Shown: positions 53,911 to 62,425 of the stretch, one piece after another | How positions within the stretch are numbered: position 1 is the stretch's first letter | How the letters are laid out: each line of letters opens with the position of its first letter | Assembly: GCA_039975855.1 (NCBI GenBank) | Contig: JBDWGH010000003.1 | Coordinates: 558,001-622,000, forward strand | From: Litorimonas sp039975855 | GTDB lineage: Bacteria; Pseudomonadota; Alphaproteobacteria; Caulobacterales; Maricaulaceae | DNA length: 64,000 nucleotides | Reading direction: 5' to 3' | Made by a program: the position numbers and the translations under genes | Notes under the pieces: generated by a model | The model's input: only the letters and a program-made list of their open reading frames with translations | What the model was told of the DNA's origin: nothing | The model's database searches: none

Positions 53911-55956
53911 TCAGGCTGCAAGGTCCGAAGCGTTTCGTCCCGCAAAAACTCGGTCCATGGCGCCTAAAACTTCTGTGAGTTTTATAGGTTTGGCGAGCGC
54001 ATCATCCATGCCAATATTTTTACATAATCGTCTTTGCTGATACTGAGGGTCAGCGGTCAGGGCGATGATCGGAATATCAGTGTAATTTTGTTGCGATCCA
54101 CGAATAGCCAAGGTGGCCTCTATGCCGTCCATAACCGGCATATGAATATCCATCAAAACAACATCATATTGTGAATTGGCTTCTTCTGCGAGTTCCAAAG
54201 CCTGAATGGCCTCTACTCCGTTTTCTGCAACATCTATTTGCTTTACCATCGACCCCAGAAGCGACGTAACAACCATATGATTGGTCGCATTATCGTCGAC
54301 GACCAGGACCTTCAGGGCTCCGTACTCAGAGGCAGGTGGTGCAGCATTTTCCAGCATATTGTCTACGAGGCCACCGCTAGTTTCCCTGCGGCGACGGTCT
54401 TCTTCACGTCTATCCGTTTTAATAGGTAGTGTTAGCGCAATAACAGTGCCGGCTCCCAACTCAGACCTTGCGGTTATTTGACCATCCATTAGTTCAATGA
54501 GTTGCTTTGTAATGTTCATGCCGAGGCCTGTGCCGCCAAACCGTCCCGAAATTGAGTTATCGGCTTGAGTATAAGCTTCGAACAAACTGGCAAGCTGGGA
54601 TTTGTTCATTCCAATGCCTGAGTCTTTCACAACGGCCACTAAGTTATTTATGCCGCCTTTTTTCAGGGTTGTAAGGACAACCTGTATTCGGCCCGCGGGA
54701 GAAAACTTCACGGCGTTGGAGATTAGGTTGTTTAGGCATTGCTCATATCGATGAGAGTCAAAAATGATAGAATCTGGGACGCTCGCATCGATCTTACACT
54801 GTAAGTCAATTCCGTTCTCGACGGCTTTTTGTTCCCAAAGCGCGCACACAGACTCTACGGCTTCGCGCGGTGAGGCGGCGTGGGGATCTAGTTGGATTTT
54901 GGACTCGGCTAATTTCGTGTGCTCTAAACTCTCGTCCACAATACGAATGATTTTTTCTGCCGAAGATTGAATAAGTTCCAGCTTAGGTAAAATCTTCGGG
55001 TTTCCGTCATGGTGTATCAAAGCGTCCGCAATGCCGACGACGGCGTTCATAGGGGTTCTGATTTCGTGCGATAGACGGCCCAAAAATGCGTTCTTGGCGC
55101 TTAGGGATTTTTCCGATTGTTCAATGGCTTTGCGAAGGTCGTCTTGAACACGCAACTGATTTGTCACTTCAGTGTAGAAAAATATGTATCCGGTGATCAC
55201 CCCGGATTCCGAAATTTGAGGTGTCGCTTGAACTTTAACCCAAATGGTTCCTGCCTGATTATCTTTTGTTCGAAATGTTCCAGTCCAAGGCTTTTTCTCT
55301 CTGTGTGCCTTTATCCAAATCGCTTGCAGTTTCCTATAATCGTCTGACTGGATAACGTTTTTCAATTCGTCATTGATTAATCTGTGGGCAAGGCCACTGT
55401 TTTGTTGTTTGTCGGACAGATTTCCATTGGCTTCGAATTTTTGTGTTTCAACGTCGAAAATGATGTAGCCAGAGTTACTGCTGTCGAGAGCGACTTTTAG
55501 AGCGTGTTTTTGGACATAACTCTTTGTTACGTCGCGACAGCTCAGCATATAAAAACCGTCCTCTTCAATGTCTTGGCTGAACTGTATGCGTCGGCCGGAC
55601 GGTGTCAGAAAATTCATAACTCGGTTAGTTACTTCCTCAGGTCCGACGGGTTTGCAAAACTGGGCCTCAACAAGATCTACAAATACCTTCGGATCTCCGG
55701 GCCCAAAATCCCCACGAACGGCGAGTTCTCCTGCAATGTCCAAAAGATTGGCACCAGTGTAGTCTCTGGAGCTATCTAGCTCCAGAATATTAGCGAGACG
55801 CTTATCATAAAACTTGATGGTCAAATCAGGATCAACAACCAGGGTAGCCATTCCACCTAAGCGCCCAGCACGTGATAGCCATTCAAATTGTAGAGCTTGC
55901 AGCTTCGACAATGGAATTTGAGGTTCAGACACAATATCGGATGACATGTTAGTCAT
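53911..55956 (-). CDS. Soluble hybrid histidine kinase/response regulator
   Basis: 681 residues from ATG 55956, preceded by GAGG nine bases up; a GTG at 55974 in frame is an alternative. Two PAS domains (about 30-145 and 155-265), a HisKA helix with phosphoacceptor H297 (LSHEIRTPMN), the HATPase with N-box NNLISNAVKF and G-boxes DSGIGM and GGTGLGM, then a receiver with phospho-Asp D603 (VLMDIHMPVMDG). No membrane segment or Hpt domain, so it senses a cytoplasmic signal and relays to a partner not in this window. Confidence 0.95.
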   Translation of the reverse strand: MTNMSSDIVSEPQIPLSKLQALQFEWLSRAGRLGGMATLVVDPDLTIKFYDKRLANILELDSSRDYTGANLLDIAGELAVRGDFGPGDPKVFVDLVEAQFCKPVGPEEVTNRVMNFLTPSGRRIQFSQDIEEDGFYMLSCRDVTKSYVQKHALKVALDSSNSGYIIFDVETQKFEANGNLSDKQQNSGLAHRLINDELKNVIQSDDYRKLQAIWIKAHREKKPWTGTFRTKDNQAGTIWVKVQATPQISESGVITGYIFFYTEVTNQLRVQDDLRKAIEQSEKSLSAKNAFLGRLSHEIRTPMNAVVGIADALIHHDGNPKILPKLELIQSSAEKIIRIVDESLEHTKLAESKIQLDPHAASPREAVESVCALWEQKAVENGIDLQCKIDASVPDSIIFDSHRYEQCLNNLISNAVKFSPAGRIQVVLTTLKKGGINNLVAVVKDSGIGMNKSQLASLFEAYTQADNSISGRFGGTGLGMNITKQLIELMDGQITARSELGAGTVIALTLPIKTDRREEDRRRRETSGGLVDNMLENAAPPASEYGALKVLVVDDNATNHMVVTSLLGSMVKQIDVAENGVEAIQALELAEEANSQYDVVLMDIHMPVMDGIEATLAIRGSQQNYTDIPIIALTADPQYQQRRLCKNIGMDDALAKPIKLTEVLGAMDRVFAGRNASDLAA

Positions 55957-56059
55957 ATTTGAGGGCCTCGACACTTAACATTAAGGGTCGATTGCCATCA
56001 AAAAGCGAAAATCAGGTTAAATTCGAGTGAATTCACTCAAAAAAATGCAAGTGGGAGTA

Positions 56060-56134
56060 GTGGTGCCGCGAGGGAGAATTGAACTCCCGACCTCATCATT
56101 ACCAATGATGCGCTCTACCACTGAGCTACCGCGG
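56060..56134 (-). tRNA. tRNA-Thr (anticodon GGT)
   Basis: The reverse strand reads a 75-base cloverleaf: acceptor GCCGCGG paired with TCGCGGC, D arm GCTC/GAGC, anticodon stem CATCA/TGATG with loop TTGGTAA (anticodon GGT), T arm GGGAG/CTCCC with TTCAATT loop, and encoded CCA at 56060-56062. Threonine, ACC/ACU codons. No integrated element is evident at either end. Confidence 0.95.
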
Positions 56135-56271
56135 CCAATCGAAAGGGACACAAATCTCCACTTCCGTGTGAGAGGCTCTATATGGATTTCAGCATTTATC
56201 GCAACTATCAAATGTACCCATTCGTAAGCACCTGCACTTGAAGTCTAGCGCTAGTTCTCTAACTTCAATTT

Positions 56272-56436
56272 ATGTCGAAAAATGACCACCAAGGTAAAAC
56301 CACTCGGGAAGAACGCCTTGCGGCTAACTTGCGAGCAAATCTTCGTCGCCGAAAACAGGCCGCTCGCAAAGTAAAAGCGCCGCCTTCCGAATCTGTATCT
56401 AAGCAAGGCCTAAATCCAGACAAATCCTCACCTTGA
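56272..56436 (+). CDS. Small conserved basic protein upstream of murA
   Basis: 54 residues, shorter than usual gene-caller limits. It begins MSKNDHQGKTTREERLAANL and continues RANLRRRKQAARKV, then a polar tail. Small proteins with an RxERLAANLRANLxRRKxQ core are often found just upstream of murA in alphaproteobacteria, which supports it as a real gene; that is recalled, not searched. 54 bases before murA on the same strand, so probably the first gene of the operon. Confidence 0.7.
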   Translation: MSKNDHQGKTTREERLAANLRANLRRRKQAARKVKAPPSESVSKQGLNPDKSSP

Positions 56437-56489
56437 AATCGCCTGCGAGCGCGCATAACACCCAGAAAAATAAGCGGTGAAAGACCAGT

Positions 56490-57755
56490 ATGGACAAGAT
56501 AGTCATTGAAGGCGGATTCCCGCTAAACGGCGAAATTAGCATTAGCGGCGCGAAGAACTCGGCTATCAAATTAATGGCGGTTTGCTTGCTGACGGATGAG
56601 CCTGTTACTCTAACAAATATGCCGCGCTTGCGAGATACTCGCTCTATGGCGGGCCTTTTGCGCCATTTGGGTGTTGAGGTTGATGCTGGTGATGCGGACG
56701 TCATGAAAATGCACGCGCCAAAGCTGACCGAACTCACGGCTCCATATGACTTAGTGCGAAAAATGCGCGCTAGTTTCAATGTCTTAGGGCCACTTCTTGC
56801 ACGTGAACACAAAGCGAGAGTTTCTTTGCCTGGGGGCTGTGCAATTGGTGCGCGACCCGTAGATTTACATTTGAAGGCCCTGGAGGCCCTCGGCGCTAAA
56901 ATCGAGTTGGACGAAGGTTATGTCATTGCGTCTGCAAAAGGCGGCCTGCAGGGAGCGGATATAACATTCCCGTTTGTCAGTGTCGGCGCAACTGAACATG
57001 CAATGCTAGCAGCAGTTCTGGCTGATGGCGAAACTGTTTTGAATAATGCAGCAAGAGAACCTGAAATTGCAGATTTAGCCAATTGCTTAAACGCAATGGG
57101 CGCAAAGATTATGGGGGCAGGTCGATCAGAAGTTCGGATCCAAGGCGTTGAACGACTATCCGGAGTCAAATATGCCGTCGTGCCTGATCGAATCGAGGCG
57201 GGCACTTACGCCTTGGCAGCAGCGACAGCGGGCGGATCTGTTCGATTGAAAAATATTCGCCACGACCATCTAGGTTCGCTTTGGCCCTTAATCGCCCAAG
57301 CGGGTGCGAAAGTATCGTTGGACGAATCGTCGGTTCTAATTGAGCGCGGCGGCGGTCGACCTAAGCCAGTGGACGTGGATACAATGGCTTACCCAGGGTT
57401 TCCAACCGACTTGCAGGCCCAGTTTATGGCCTTTATGTGCCTCGCAGATGGCGTATCAATTGTACGAGAAAATATCTTTGAAAACCGCTTTATGCATTGT
57501 CCTGAGCTCGCGCGCATGGGCGCCGACATAACAGTGACCGGGAGGGAGGCAATTGTTCGCGGTGTGAAAGAATTCCGGGGCGCCCAAGTCATGGCGACCG
57601 ATTTGAGGGCCTCTGCTTGTCTTATTAATGCAGGCTTAGCTGCGCGCGGTGAAACACACATTAGCCGTGTTTACCATCTTGACCGCGGGTTCGAGGACAT
57701 TGAAGGCAAGTTGGAACGGTGCGGTGCACGGATTTCGAGGCAAAAAGATGACTAA
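56490..57755 (+). CDS. murA: UDP-N-acetylglucosamine 1-carboxyvinyltransferase
   Basis: 421 residues with full EPSP-synthase-like double fold: MDKIVIEGGFPLNGEISISGAKNS start, active-site C117 in GGCAIGARPVDLHL, PDRIEAGTY and the PGFPTDLQAQ segment. First committed step of peptidoglycan synthesis, cytoplasmic; C117 is the residue alkylated by fosfomycin in E. coli MurA. Overlaps the next gene by eight bases. Leads the conserved block through yacG. Confidence 0.98.
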   Translation: MDKIVIEGGFPLNGEISISGAKNSAIKLMAVCLLTDEPVTLTNMPRLRDTRSMAGLLRHLGVEVDAGDADVMKMHAPKLTELTAPYDLVRKMRASFNVLGPLLAREHKARVSLPGGCAIGARPVDLHLKALEALGAKIELDEGYVIASAKGGLQGADITFPFVSVGATEHAMLAAVLADGETVLNNAAREPEIADLANCLNAMGAKIMGAGRSEVRIQGVERLSGVKYAVVPDRIEAGTYALAAATAGGSVRLKNIRHDHLGSLWPLIAQAGAKVSLDESSVLIERGGGRPKPVDVDTMAYPGFPTDLQAQFMAFMCLADGVSIVRENIFENRFMHCPELARMGADITVTGREAIVRGVKEFRGAQVMATDLRASACLINAGLAARGETHISRVYHLDRGFEDIEGKLERCGARISRQKDD

Positions 57756-58164
57756 GTTAAAACTACTGGCTGCAAACGTATCTGATCTCGAAGTGATTGC
57801 GAGTGCGGTTCAGGACTCAATTTTCCAGATTGGACAAACTCGGTTTGACCGAGACGGCCGTAGCTTTACGCTCCGTTTATCGCGCTACATGCATGAAGCG
57901 GCGAAGCCCAATCGTATTGAATCCGGCTTACGATTTGACGGAGTTGTTTCTGTCAGCAGCCAGGGCGTTGCAATGGAGAAGCGAGAAGCTTTTGTTGTTG
58001 TCCTAGGACTTGAATTCCTGGTTGACGATAGTCCGGCCGGACAGTTTTATTTGAATCTCGCAGGTGGTGGCACCATCCGTATTGCAGCGGAGGCTATTGA
58101 CGTCACCTTAGCTGATCGAGGAGACGCTCGCCCAACAAAGCGTATTCCGAAACATGACGGATAG
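57748..58164 (+). CDS. DUF2948 family protein
   Basis: 138 residues from ATG 57748, inside the end of murA; longer starts would lie in murA. Core motifs LKLLAANVSDLEVIAS, FTLRLSRYMHEA and the VVLGLEFL region fit DUF2948, a small alphaproteobacterial family always near murA. Function unknown. It overlaps the UPF0262 gene by 11 bases; in many relatives hisD lies between the two, and it is absent here. Confidence 0.88.
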   Translation: MTKLKLLAANVSDLEVIASAVQDSIFQIGQTRFDRDGRSFTLRLSRYMHEAAKPNRIESGLRFDGVVSVSSQGVAMEKREAFVVVLGLEFLVDDSPAGQFYLNLAGGGTIRIAAEAIDVTLADRGDARPTKRIPKHDG

Positions 58165-58642
58165 CGAAAACCACTACATCGCAGAGCTGCATATCGATGA
58201 GGATAGTCTTCCTGTCGCCTCTATTGAAATGCAGCATGAAAGACGTGTTGCGATCTTTGACCTGCTCGAAGAAAATAAATTTCGTCCGCTAGATAGCGAA
58301 CGTGGACCCTATATTTTGAATCTAAGCCTTCAGGATGGCCGTCGTTTAGCTTTTGACGTCGCCCGTACAAATGGTTCACCTCGCGGAACCTATACAACGT
58401 CACTTGTGCCATTCAGGCGGGTGATCAAAGACTACTTTATGATCTGCGAGAGCTATCATAACGCTATTCGGACAGCGACATCTGCTCAAATTGAAGCGAT
58501 CGATATGGGGCGTCGAGGTCTTCATAATGAGGGCTCAAGGATGTTGACTGACTCGTTGCGAAATCAGGTCGAAATGGATTTCAATACGACACGGCGTTTG
58601 TTCACCCTTATCTGCGCGTTGCACAGGCGGACTGTCCAATGA
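58154..58642 (+). CDS. UPF0262 family protein
   Basis: 162 residues. The N-terminus ENHYIAELHIDEDSL and the mid-region VAIFDLLEENKFRPL plus RRVIKDYFMICESYHNAIR and GRRGLHNEGS are characteristic UPF0262 motifs. Soluble, function unknown, conserved in the murA/infA neighbourhood of alphaproteobacteria. Shares four bases (ATGA) with the following phosphatase gene, implying coupling. Confidence 0.93.
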   Translation: MTDSENHYIAELHIDEDSLPVASIEMQHERRVAIFDLLEENKFRPLDSERGPYILNLSLQDGRRLAFDVARTNGSPRGTYTTSLVPFRRVIKDYFMICESYHNAIRTATSAQIEAIDMGRRGLHNEGSRMLTDSLRNQVEMDFNTTRRLFTLICALHRRTVQ

Positions 58643-59046
58643 ATGTTCTGTTTATCTGTCAGCTCAATTCTGTTCGTTCTCCGATGGCAGAAGGTCTATT
58701 ACGCAAACGTTTAGGAGATAAGGTTAATGTAAAAAGTTGTGGGCTGACACCTGACGAACCGAATGACTTTATGCTCTCGATAATGAAGGAAATCGGGATT
58801 GATTTATCAGATCATCAACCCCTTGGTTTGGCCGATATAAAAGATGAAACATTCGATAGGATTATTGCCTTTACCGCGGGTGCAAAAGCCGGAGCAGAGG
58901 CTGTGCTAGACGATCGCCATCCCGAAATTGAACTCTGGGCGGTCCCGAATCCAGGCGAGGGATCGTTAGACGTGCGGGCGCTTATGAATAACTATCGCGC
59001 CATCCGCTCTAATATTGATGCCAGACTGGCTCGTGAATTCGGTTAG
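58639..59046 (+). CDS. Low-molecular-weight protein tyrosine phosphatase-like protein
   Basis: 135 residues. Active-site P-loop C7QLNSVR13S fits CX5R(S/T), as in LMW-PTP and arsenate reductases. The usual general acid Asp in the D-P loop is Asn104 here (WAVPNPGEGS), so catalysis may be slow or altered. Located immediately before infA, its usual place in alphaproteobacteria. ATG overlaps the UPF0262 stop. Confidence 0.9.
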   Translation: MNVLFICQLNSVRSPMAEGLLRKRLGDKVNVKSCGLTPDEPNDFMLSIMKEIGIDLSDHQPLGLADIKDETFDRIIAFTAGAKAGAEAVLDDRHPEIELWAVPNPGEGSLDVRALMNNYRAIRSNIDARLAREFG

Positions 59047-59214
59047 TGCAAATCCGTTTGTAAAGGACCACGAATTGGGTCTTATTTGCCGATTTTGACG
59101 TAAATTCCCTGGTTTCAAGAAATGTGAATTGCATGAAGCCGCATAAACCCCTTTCAAACTGCCTGAATCCACCTATATAGCGCCCATAAATGACGCCGAT
59201 TAAAAGGATTACAC

Positions 59215-59433
59215 TTGGCTAAAGAAGAACTATTGGAATTTGAAGGTGAAGTCGTCGAACTTCTACCGAATGCGACTTTCCGCGTTAAATTGGTCAATGA
59301 CCACGAGATTATTGCTCACACGGCCGGACGCATGCGTAAAAACCGTATCCGCGTTTTGGCTGGGGATCATGTTACGGTTGAAATGACCCCTTATGATTTG
59401 ACCAAAGGTCGGATCACATACCGTTTTAAGTAA
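59215..59433 (+). CDS. infA: Translation initiation factor IF-1
   Basis: 72 residues, starting with TTG at 59215: MAKEELLEFEGEVVELLPNA, then GRMRKNRIRVLAGDHVTVEMTPYDLTKGRI, the invariant IF-1 OB fold. A TTG start is unusual for such a gene, but the length and N-terminus match the family exactly and AAAAGGA precedes it. A 10-codon reading frame on ATG 59190 ends within the first codons of infA. IF-1 binds the 30S A site during initiation. Confidence 0.97.
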   Translation: MAKEELLEFEGEVVELLPNATFRVKLVNDHEIIAHTAGRMRKNRIRVLAGDHVTVEMTPYDLTKGRITYRFK

Positions 59434-59443
59434 CCACCCCGGG

Positions 59444-60010
59444 ATGAAACCCTTCATCCTGGCCAGTGCCAGTCCGCGCCGGCGCGACCTACTCGCGCAA
59501 ATAGGGCTGGCTCCGGCACAAATTATCCCAGCTGATATAAATGAAGATCCTATTGAGGGCGAATTGCCACGGCCTCACGCCTTACGTTTGGCGTGTGAGA
59601 AGGCTCAAAAAGTCGCCCTAAATCATCCGGGTACGGCAATACTGGCCTCTGATACTGTTGTCGGCGTTGGACGTCGAATTTTACCGAAGACAGAAAATCG
59701 TCAATCCGCCGAAGAGTGTCTGAGGCTTTTGTCTGGTCGCGCACACCGCGTGTTCACCGGGGTCGCCGTAATTGATGAAGAGGGATTTCTTCGATCACGG
59801 GTCTCTGAAACGCGGTTAAAAATAAAACGTCTCAGCGAAACTGAAATCACCGATTACTTAGATAGTGAAGAATGGAATGGTAAAGCCGGAGGTTATGGTA
59901 TCCAAGGGCGAGCTGGCGCGTTTATCCATCACATCTCGGGATCATATACAGGTGTTGTTGGTCTGCCTGTTTATGAAACCCGAAATCTCTTACTGGCAGC
60001 TTGCACATGA
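59444..60010 (+). CDS. maf: Maf family nucleoside triphosphate pyrophosphatase
   Basis: 188 residues. LASASPRRRDLLAQIG at the start, ASDTVVGVGRR (catalytic Asp) and SGRAHRVFTGVAVI are Maf signatures, with GKAGGYGIQGRAG near the C-terminus. Hydrolyses non-canonical or dTTP/UTP nucleotides, and is linked to septum formation arrest. Ten bases after infA; its stop overlaps the RNase gene start (ATGA). Confidence 0.96.
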   Translation: MKPFILASASPRRRDLLAQIGLAPAQIIPADINEDPIEGELPRPHALRLACEKAQKVALNHPGTAILASDTVVGVGRRILPKTENRQSAEECLRLLSGRAHRVFTGVAVIDEEGFLRSRVSETRLKIKRLSETEITDYLDSEEWNGKAGGYGIQGRAGAFIHHISGSYTGVVGLPVYETRNLLLAACT

Positions 60011-61020
60011 AACGTCGCGCGGTGATTGAAAATGCAGTCGGGGAAACTCGTGCGGCGATTTATGAGGGTCGGCGTTTGGTTGAACTTCACGTCGACCGTC
60101 CTTGGCAAACAATTCCGCGGACTGGAGATGTTTATATTGGACGAGTGACGTCCATTGACCCATCTGTTGCTGGCGCTTGGGTCGAAATCGGAGGGGACGC
60201 CTTACCGGCTTTGCTGCCGTTTGCGGCGCAACGTGACATGCCTAAATTAGCGGAAGGTCAATCTGTAGAGGTTAGTATCCTAAGGTCTCAGATTGGCGGT
60301 AAGGGCGCGACGTTACGTTATCAGGGTGAAAGCGAATCTAAACCTCAGCTAATCAAGAAGCTTTCTCTGCCTGAACGTCTTTTAGAGCGATTTCCGGGAA
60401 TTACCTTTGATGAGGCCTCTGTAAATGCCGTAGATTCGGCCTGTGAGACATCACTTGCGCTACCTGGCGGCGGGTCCATCACAATCGAACAAACACAGGC
60501 TTTGCTTGCCGTTGATGTAGATAAAGGTGCCGCTATTTCAGCAGCAGCGGCGGCGAATGAAGCTGCCAAACTGACCGCGTCTCAACTTCGTCTGCGTGGC
60601 TTAGGTGGATTGGTCATCGTTGATTTCCCAAATTTGCGCCAGCCGAAACAACGTAAAACGCTGGAGCGAACATTTGAAGATGCCTGTGGGGCGGACCCGA
60701 ATGTTACAAAATTCAATGCGCTTTCCCGATTTGGTGTAATTGAAATGACGCGGTCTAAGCCAGACCTTTCGCTAGATGAAATTCTAAACACCAAAGTCGG
60801 CGAACCGACGCTTACAACCCAAGCTATCCGAGCGCTACGCCGTCTAACGCGCGAAGCGGCGGTCTCCGCTGGGGCGAAGTTAGAGTTAATTGTGACACCG
60901 GATATCGAAAGCTGGTTGAAGGACGCTCCATTCGATTGGCAAACTGAGGTTGCCGACCGTATTGGTGCACGATTTAAACTGATTTCAGGTGCGGATGTGG
61001 ATGTGAAGGCGGACCGATGA
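60007..61020 (+). CDS. Ribonuclease E/G family protein (short RNase G-like)
   Basis: 337 residues from ATG 60007 (ATGA overlap with maf). S1-like N-terminus GDVYIGRVTSIDPSVAGAWVE and the RNase E/G catalytic region LLAVDVDKG and GGLVIVDFPNL with acidic residues D170 and D206. Differences from RNase E: the VDVNSG Asn is Asp172, and there is no CPxC zinc-link, so it should not tetramerise in the same way. Distinct from rne at 5029. Common in alphaproteobacteria at this locus. Confidence 0.9.
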   Translation: MKRRAVIENAVGETRAAIYEGRRLVELHVDRPWQTIPRTGDVYIGRVTSIDPSVAGAWVEIGGDALPALLPFAAQRDMPKLAEGQSVEVSILRSQIGGKGATLRYQGESESKPQLIKKLSLPERLLERFPGITFDEASVNAVDSACETSLALPGGGSITIEQTQALLAVDVDKGAAISAAAAANEAAKLTASQLRLRGLGGLVIVDFPNLRQPKQRKTLERTFEDACGADPNVTKFNALSRFGVIEMTRSKPDLSLDEILNTKVGEPTLTTQAIRALRRLTREAAVSAGAKLELIVTPDIESWLKDAPFDWQTEVADRIGARFKLISGADVDVKADR

Positions 61021-61208
61021 GCGAGTGCGCTTATTGTAGGCGAAAACCCGTGATTGAGGGTTTTAAGCCTTTTTGCTCTAAACGCTGTTCGGATTTAGAT
61101 TTGGGACAATGGCTGACGGGCGGTTATGCAATTCCAACCGAAGACTCTGGCCCTGACCAACATAGTAACCCAGAAGAGTCGGATCCGTACAAGCCGGCGA
61201 ATGATTAG
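61017..61208 (+). CDS. yacG: DNA gyrase inhibitor YacG
   Basis: 63 residues with the zinc-finger Cys set C4, C7, C20, C24 (CAYC...CSKRC) and DLDLGQWLTGGYAIP, the classic YacG core. In E. coli YacG binds GyrB and inhibits gyrase. Four-base overlap with the RNase gene. Last gene of the murA block; convergent with the GDPD gene by a TTAG overlap. Confidence 0.95.
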   Translation: MSECAYCRRKPVIEGFKPFCSKRCSDLDLGQWLTGGYAIPTEDSGPDQHSNPEESDPYKPAND

Positions 61209-62008
61209 TTGAAACTGTCGAACACGACCTTCGCATCAACAAAGTAGTCATCTAACCCAAGTTCAACTTCTGCAGCGTCCAGCGCCTCTCGTGTGACATA
61301 GGAAAAGACTGAGACCTTAATGCCATCTGCTTGATAATTTTCTACAAGGTCTCGCTTTACCATACTCACTGGCAAACAAACATTTTGAACTAAGTCACGA
61401 ATTTCACCTTGCAGCGGCCCGTCTACAAACCAGCCTGATCGCTCTCCGATGACTTGGCAGCGGGGAGGGCGCGGAATGCTCCCATTTTTTGCTTCAAAAA
61501 CGTCATGTAGTTTACGCACTTCAGCGTTCGGATTTTGACACCAATGCGAAAGTGTAAGTTCTGCCTCTGGTAAAAGATCCCTCACAGCATAAAGGGTTTC
61601 GGGCAACCAACTGACCCAGACAATCTGATCTATCAGGCCATTAGCCTTGGCCAAGGCCACGAGCATATCTTCGAAACCTGCATCCTTCATATCGATCAAA
61701 AGCTTAGCTTTATTGGGATGCTGGGCGGCGGCTTCAAACAAGGCTTCTGCTGTGGGCATATGCTTAAAAACACCGCCAAGGGACGTTCTGTCTCGAGCCA
61801 TTACATCGCAGATTTTCTGATGCACCCCACTTTTTGTTTTTGCGGCTTCATCGTGGTATATTAGTGGAGTTCCGCATCTCGTCACGCGAATGTCAAATTC
61901 GACTTGTTTGACCCCGAAATCTAGCGCGGAATTTAATCCGTCAATTGTATTTTCATGTGGTGAGAAGCCGCGAAAACGGTGAGAGATAAGCTGTGCGGGC
62001 GTAACCAT
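61205..62008 (-). CDS. Glycerophosphodiester phosphodiesterase
   Basis: 267 residues, cytoplasmic (no signal). The GDPD motif appears as SHRFRGFSPHENTIDG, then VEFDIRVTRCGTPLIYHDE with metal-binding Glu/Asp and catalytic His, and a TIM-barrel interior with LLIDMKD. It hydrolyses glycerophosphodiesters to glycerol-3-phosphate and an alcohol. Some members have other phosphodiester substrates. Not obviously linked to its neighbours. Confidence 0.93.
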   Translation of the reverse strand: MVTPAQLISHRFRGFSPHENTIDGLNSALDFGVKQVEFDIRVTRCGTPLIYHDEAAKTKSGVHQKICDVMARDRTSLGGVFKHMPTAEALFEAAAQHPNKAKLLIDMKDAGFEDMLVALAKANGLIDQIVWVSWLPETLYAVRDLLPEAELTLSHWCQNPNAEVRKLHDVFEAKNGSIPRPPRCQVIGERSGWFVDGPLQGEIRDLVQNVCLPVSMVKRDLVENYQADGIKVSVFSYVTREALDAAEVELGLDDYFVDAKVVFDSFN

Positions 62009-62032
62009 ACGAACACGCTTAAGGCTTTACGC

Positions 62033-62425
62033 CTAAAGTTCAAACCCACCCCATAAAACGGAATACGCTTCGCATTGAATAACCACGCTTTCATAGTCAT
62101 CCAAGTTTATGTTTTCGGGAATGACGTAGGTTTGCGTGCCTTTGTGAGATTTCAAGACAGACAAACGAATCGCGCTGTCGTCAACATCCCGGGCGGAGAG
62201 AGAGTCGAGGGGGCGTTTGCTTAAGTAGACTTTTAAATCTGGACCGTTCTTTGTTTTAAAGTCCTCAGAGAAGACTAATTGCTTTTGACCATCTACAGCT
62301 TCAACTTTGGCCGTGCCGTGGATAGAGTAGCGTTTTTTGACAAACGGCTTGTCCGTACCATCACCCGCAAAGGCGCTGGATGCTAGCATAGCTAGGCTGA
62401 AAACGATGACGGAGTACTTTATCAT
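62033..62425 (-). CDS. Secreted DM13-domain protein
   Basis: 130 residues from ATG 62425, giving a clear signal peptide (MIKYSVIVFSLAMLASSAFA). The mature domain has YSIHGTAKVEAVDGQKQLVFSED and NGPDLKVYLSKRPL, then YVIPENINLDDYESVVIQCEAYSVLWGGFEL, typical DM13 with its conserved Cys and WG near the end. DM13 is thought to be an electron-transfer or redox-related domain. A Met at 62455 is an alternative start; the site ahead of 62425 is very close. Confidence 0.85.
   Translation of the reverse strand: MIKYSVIVFSLAMLASSAFAGDGTDKPFVKKRYSIHGTAKVEAVDGQKQLVFSEDFKTKNGPDLKVYLSKRPLDSLSARDVDDSAIRLSVLKSHKGTQTYVIPENINLDDYESVVIQCEAYSVLWGGFEL

Noticed and set aside
56017..56227. ORFs over the tRNA-Thr gene on both strands
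   Set aside because: They read through a complete tRNA cloverleaf.
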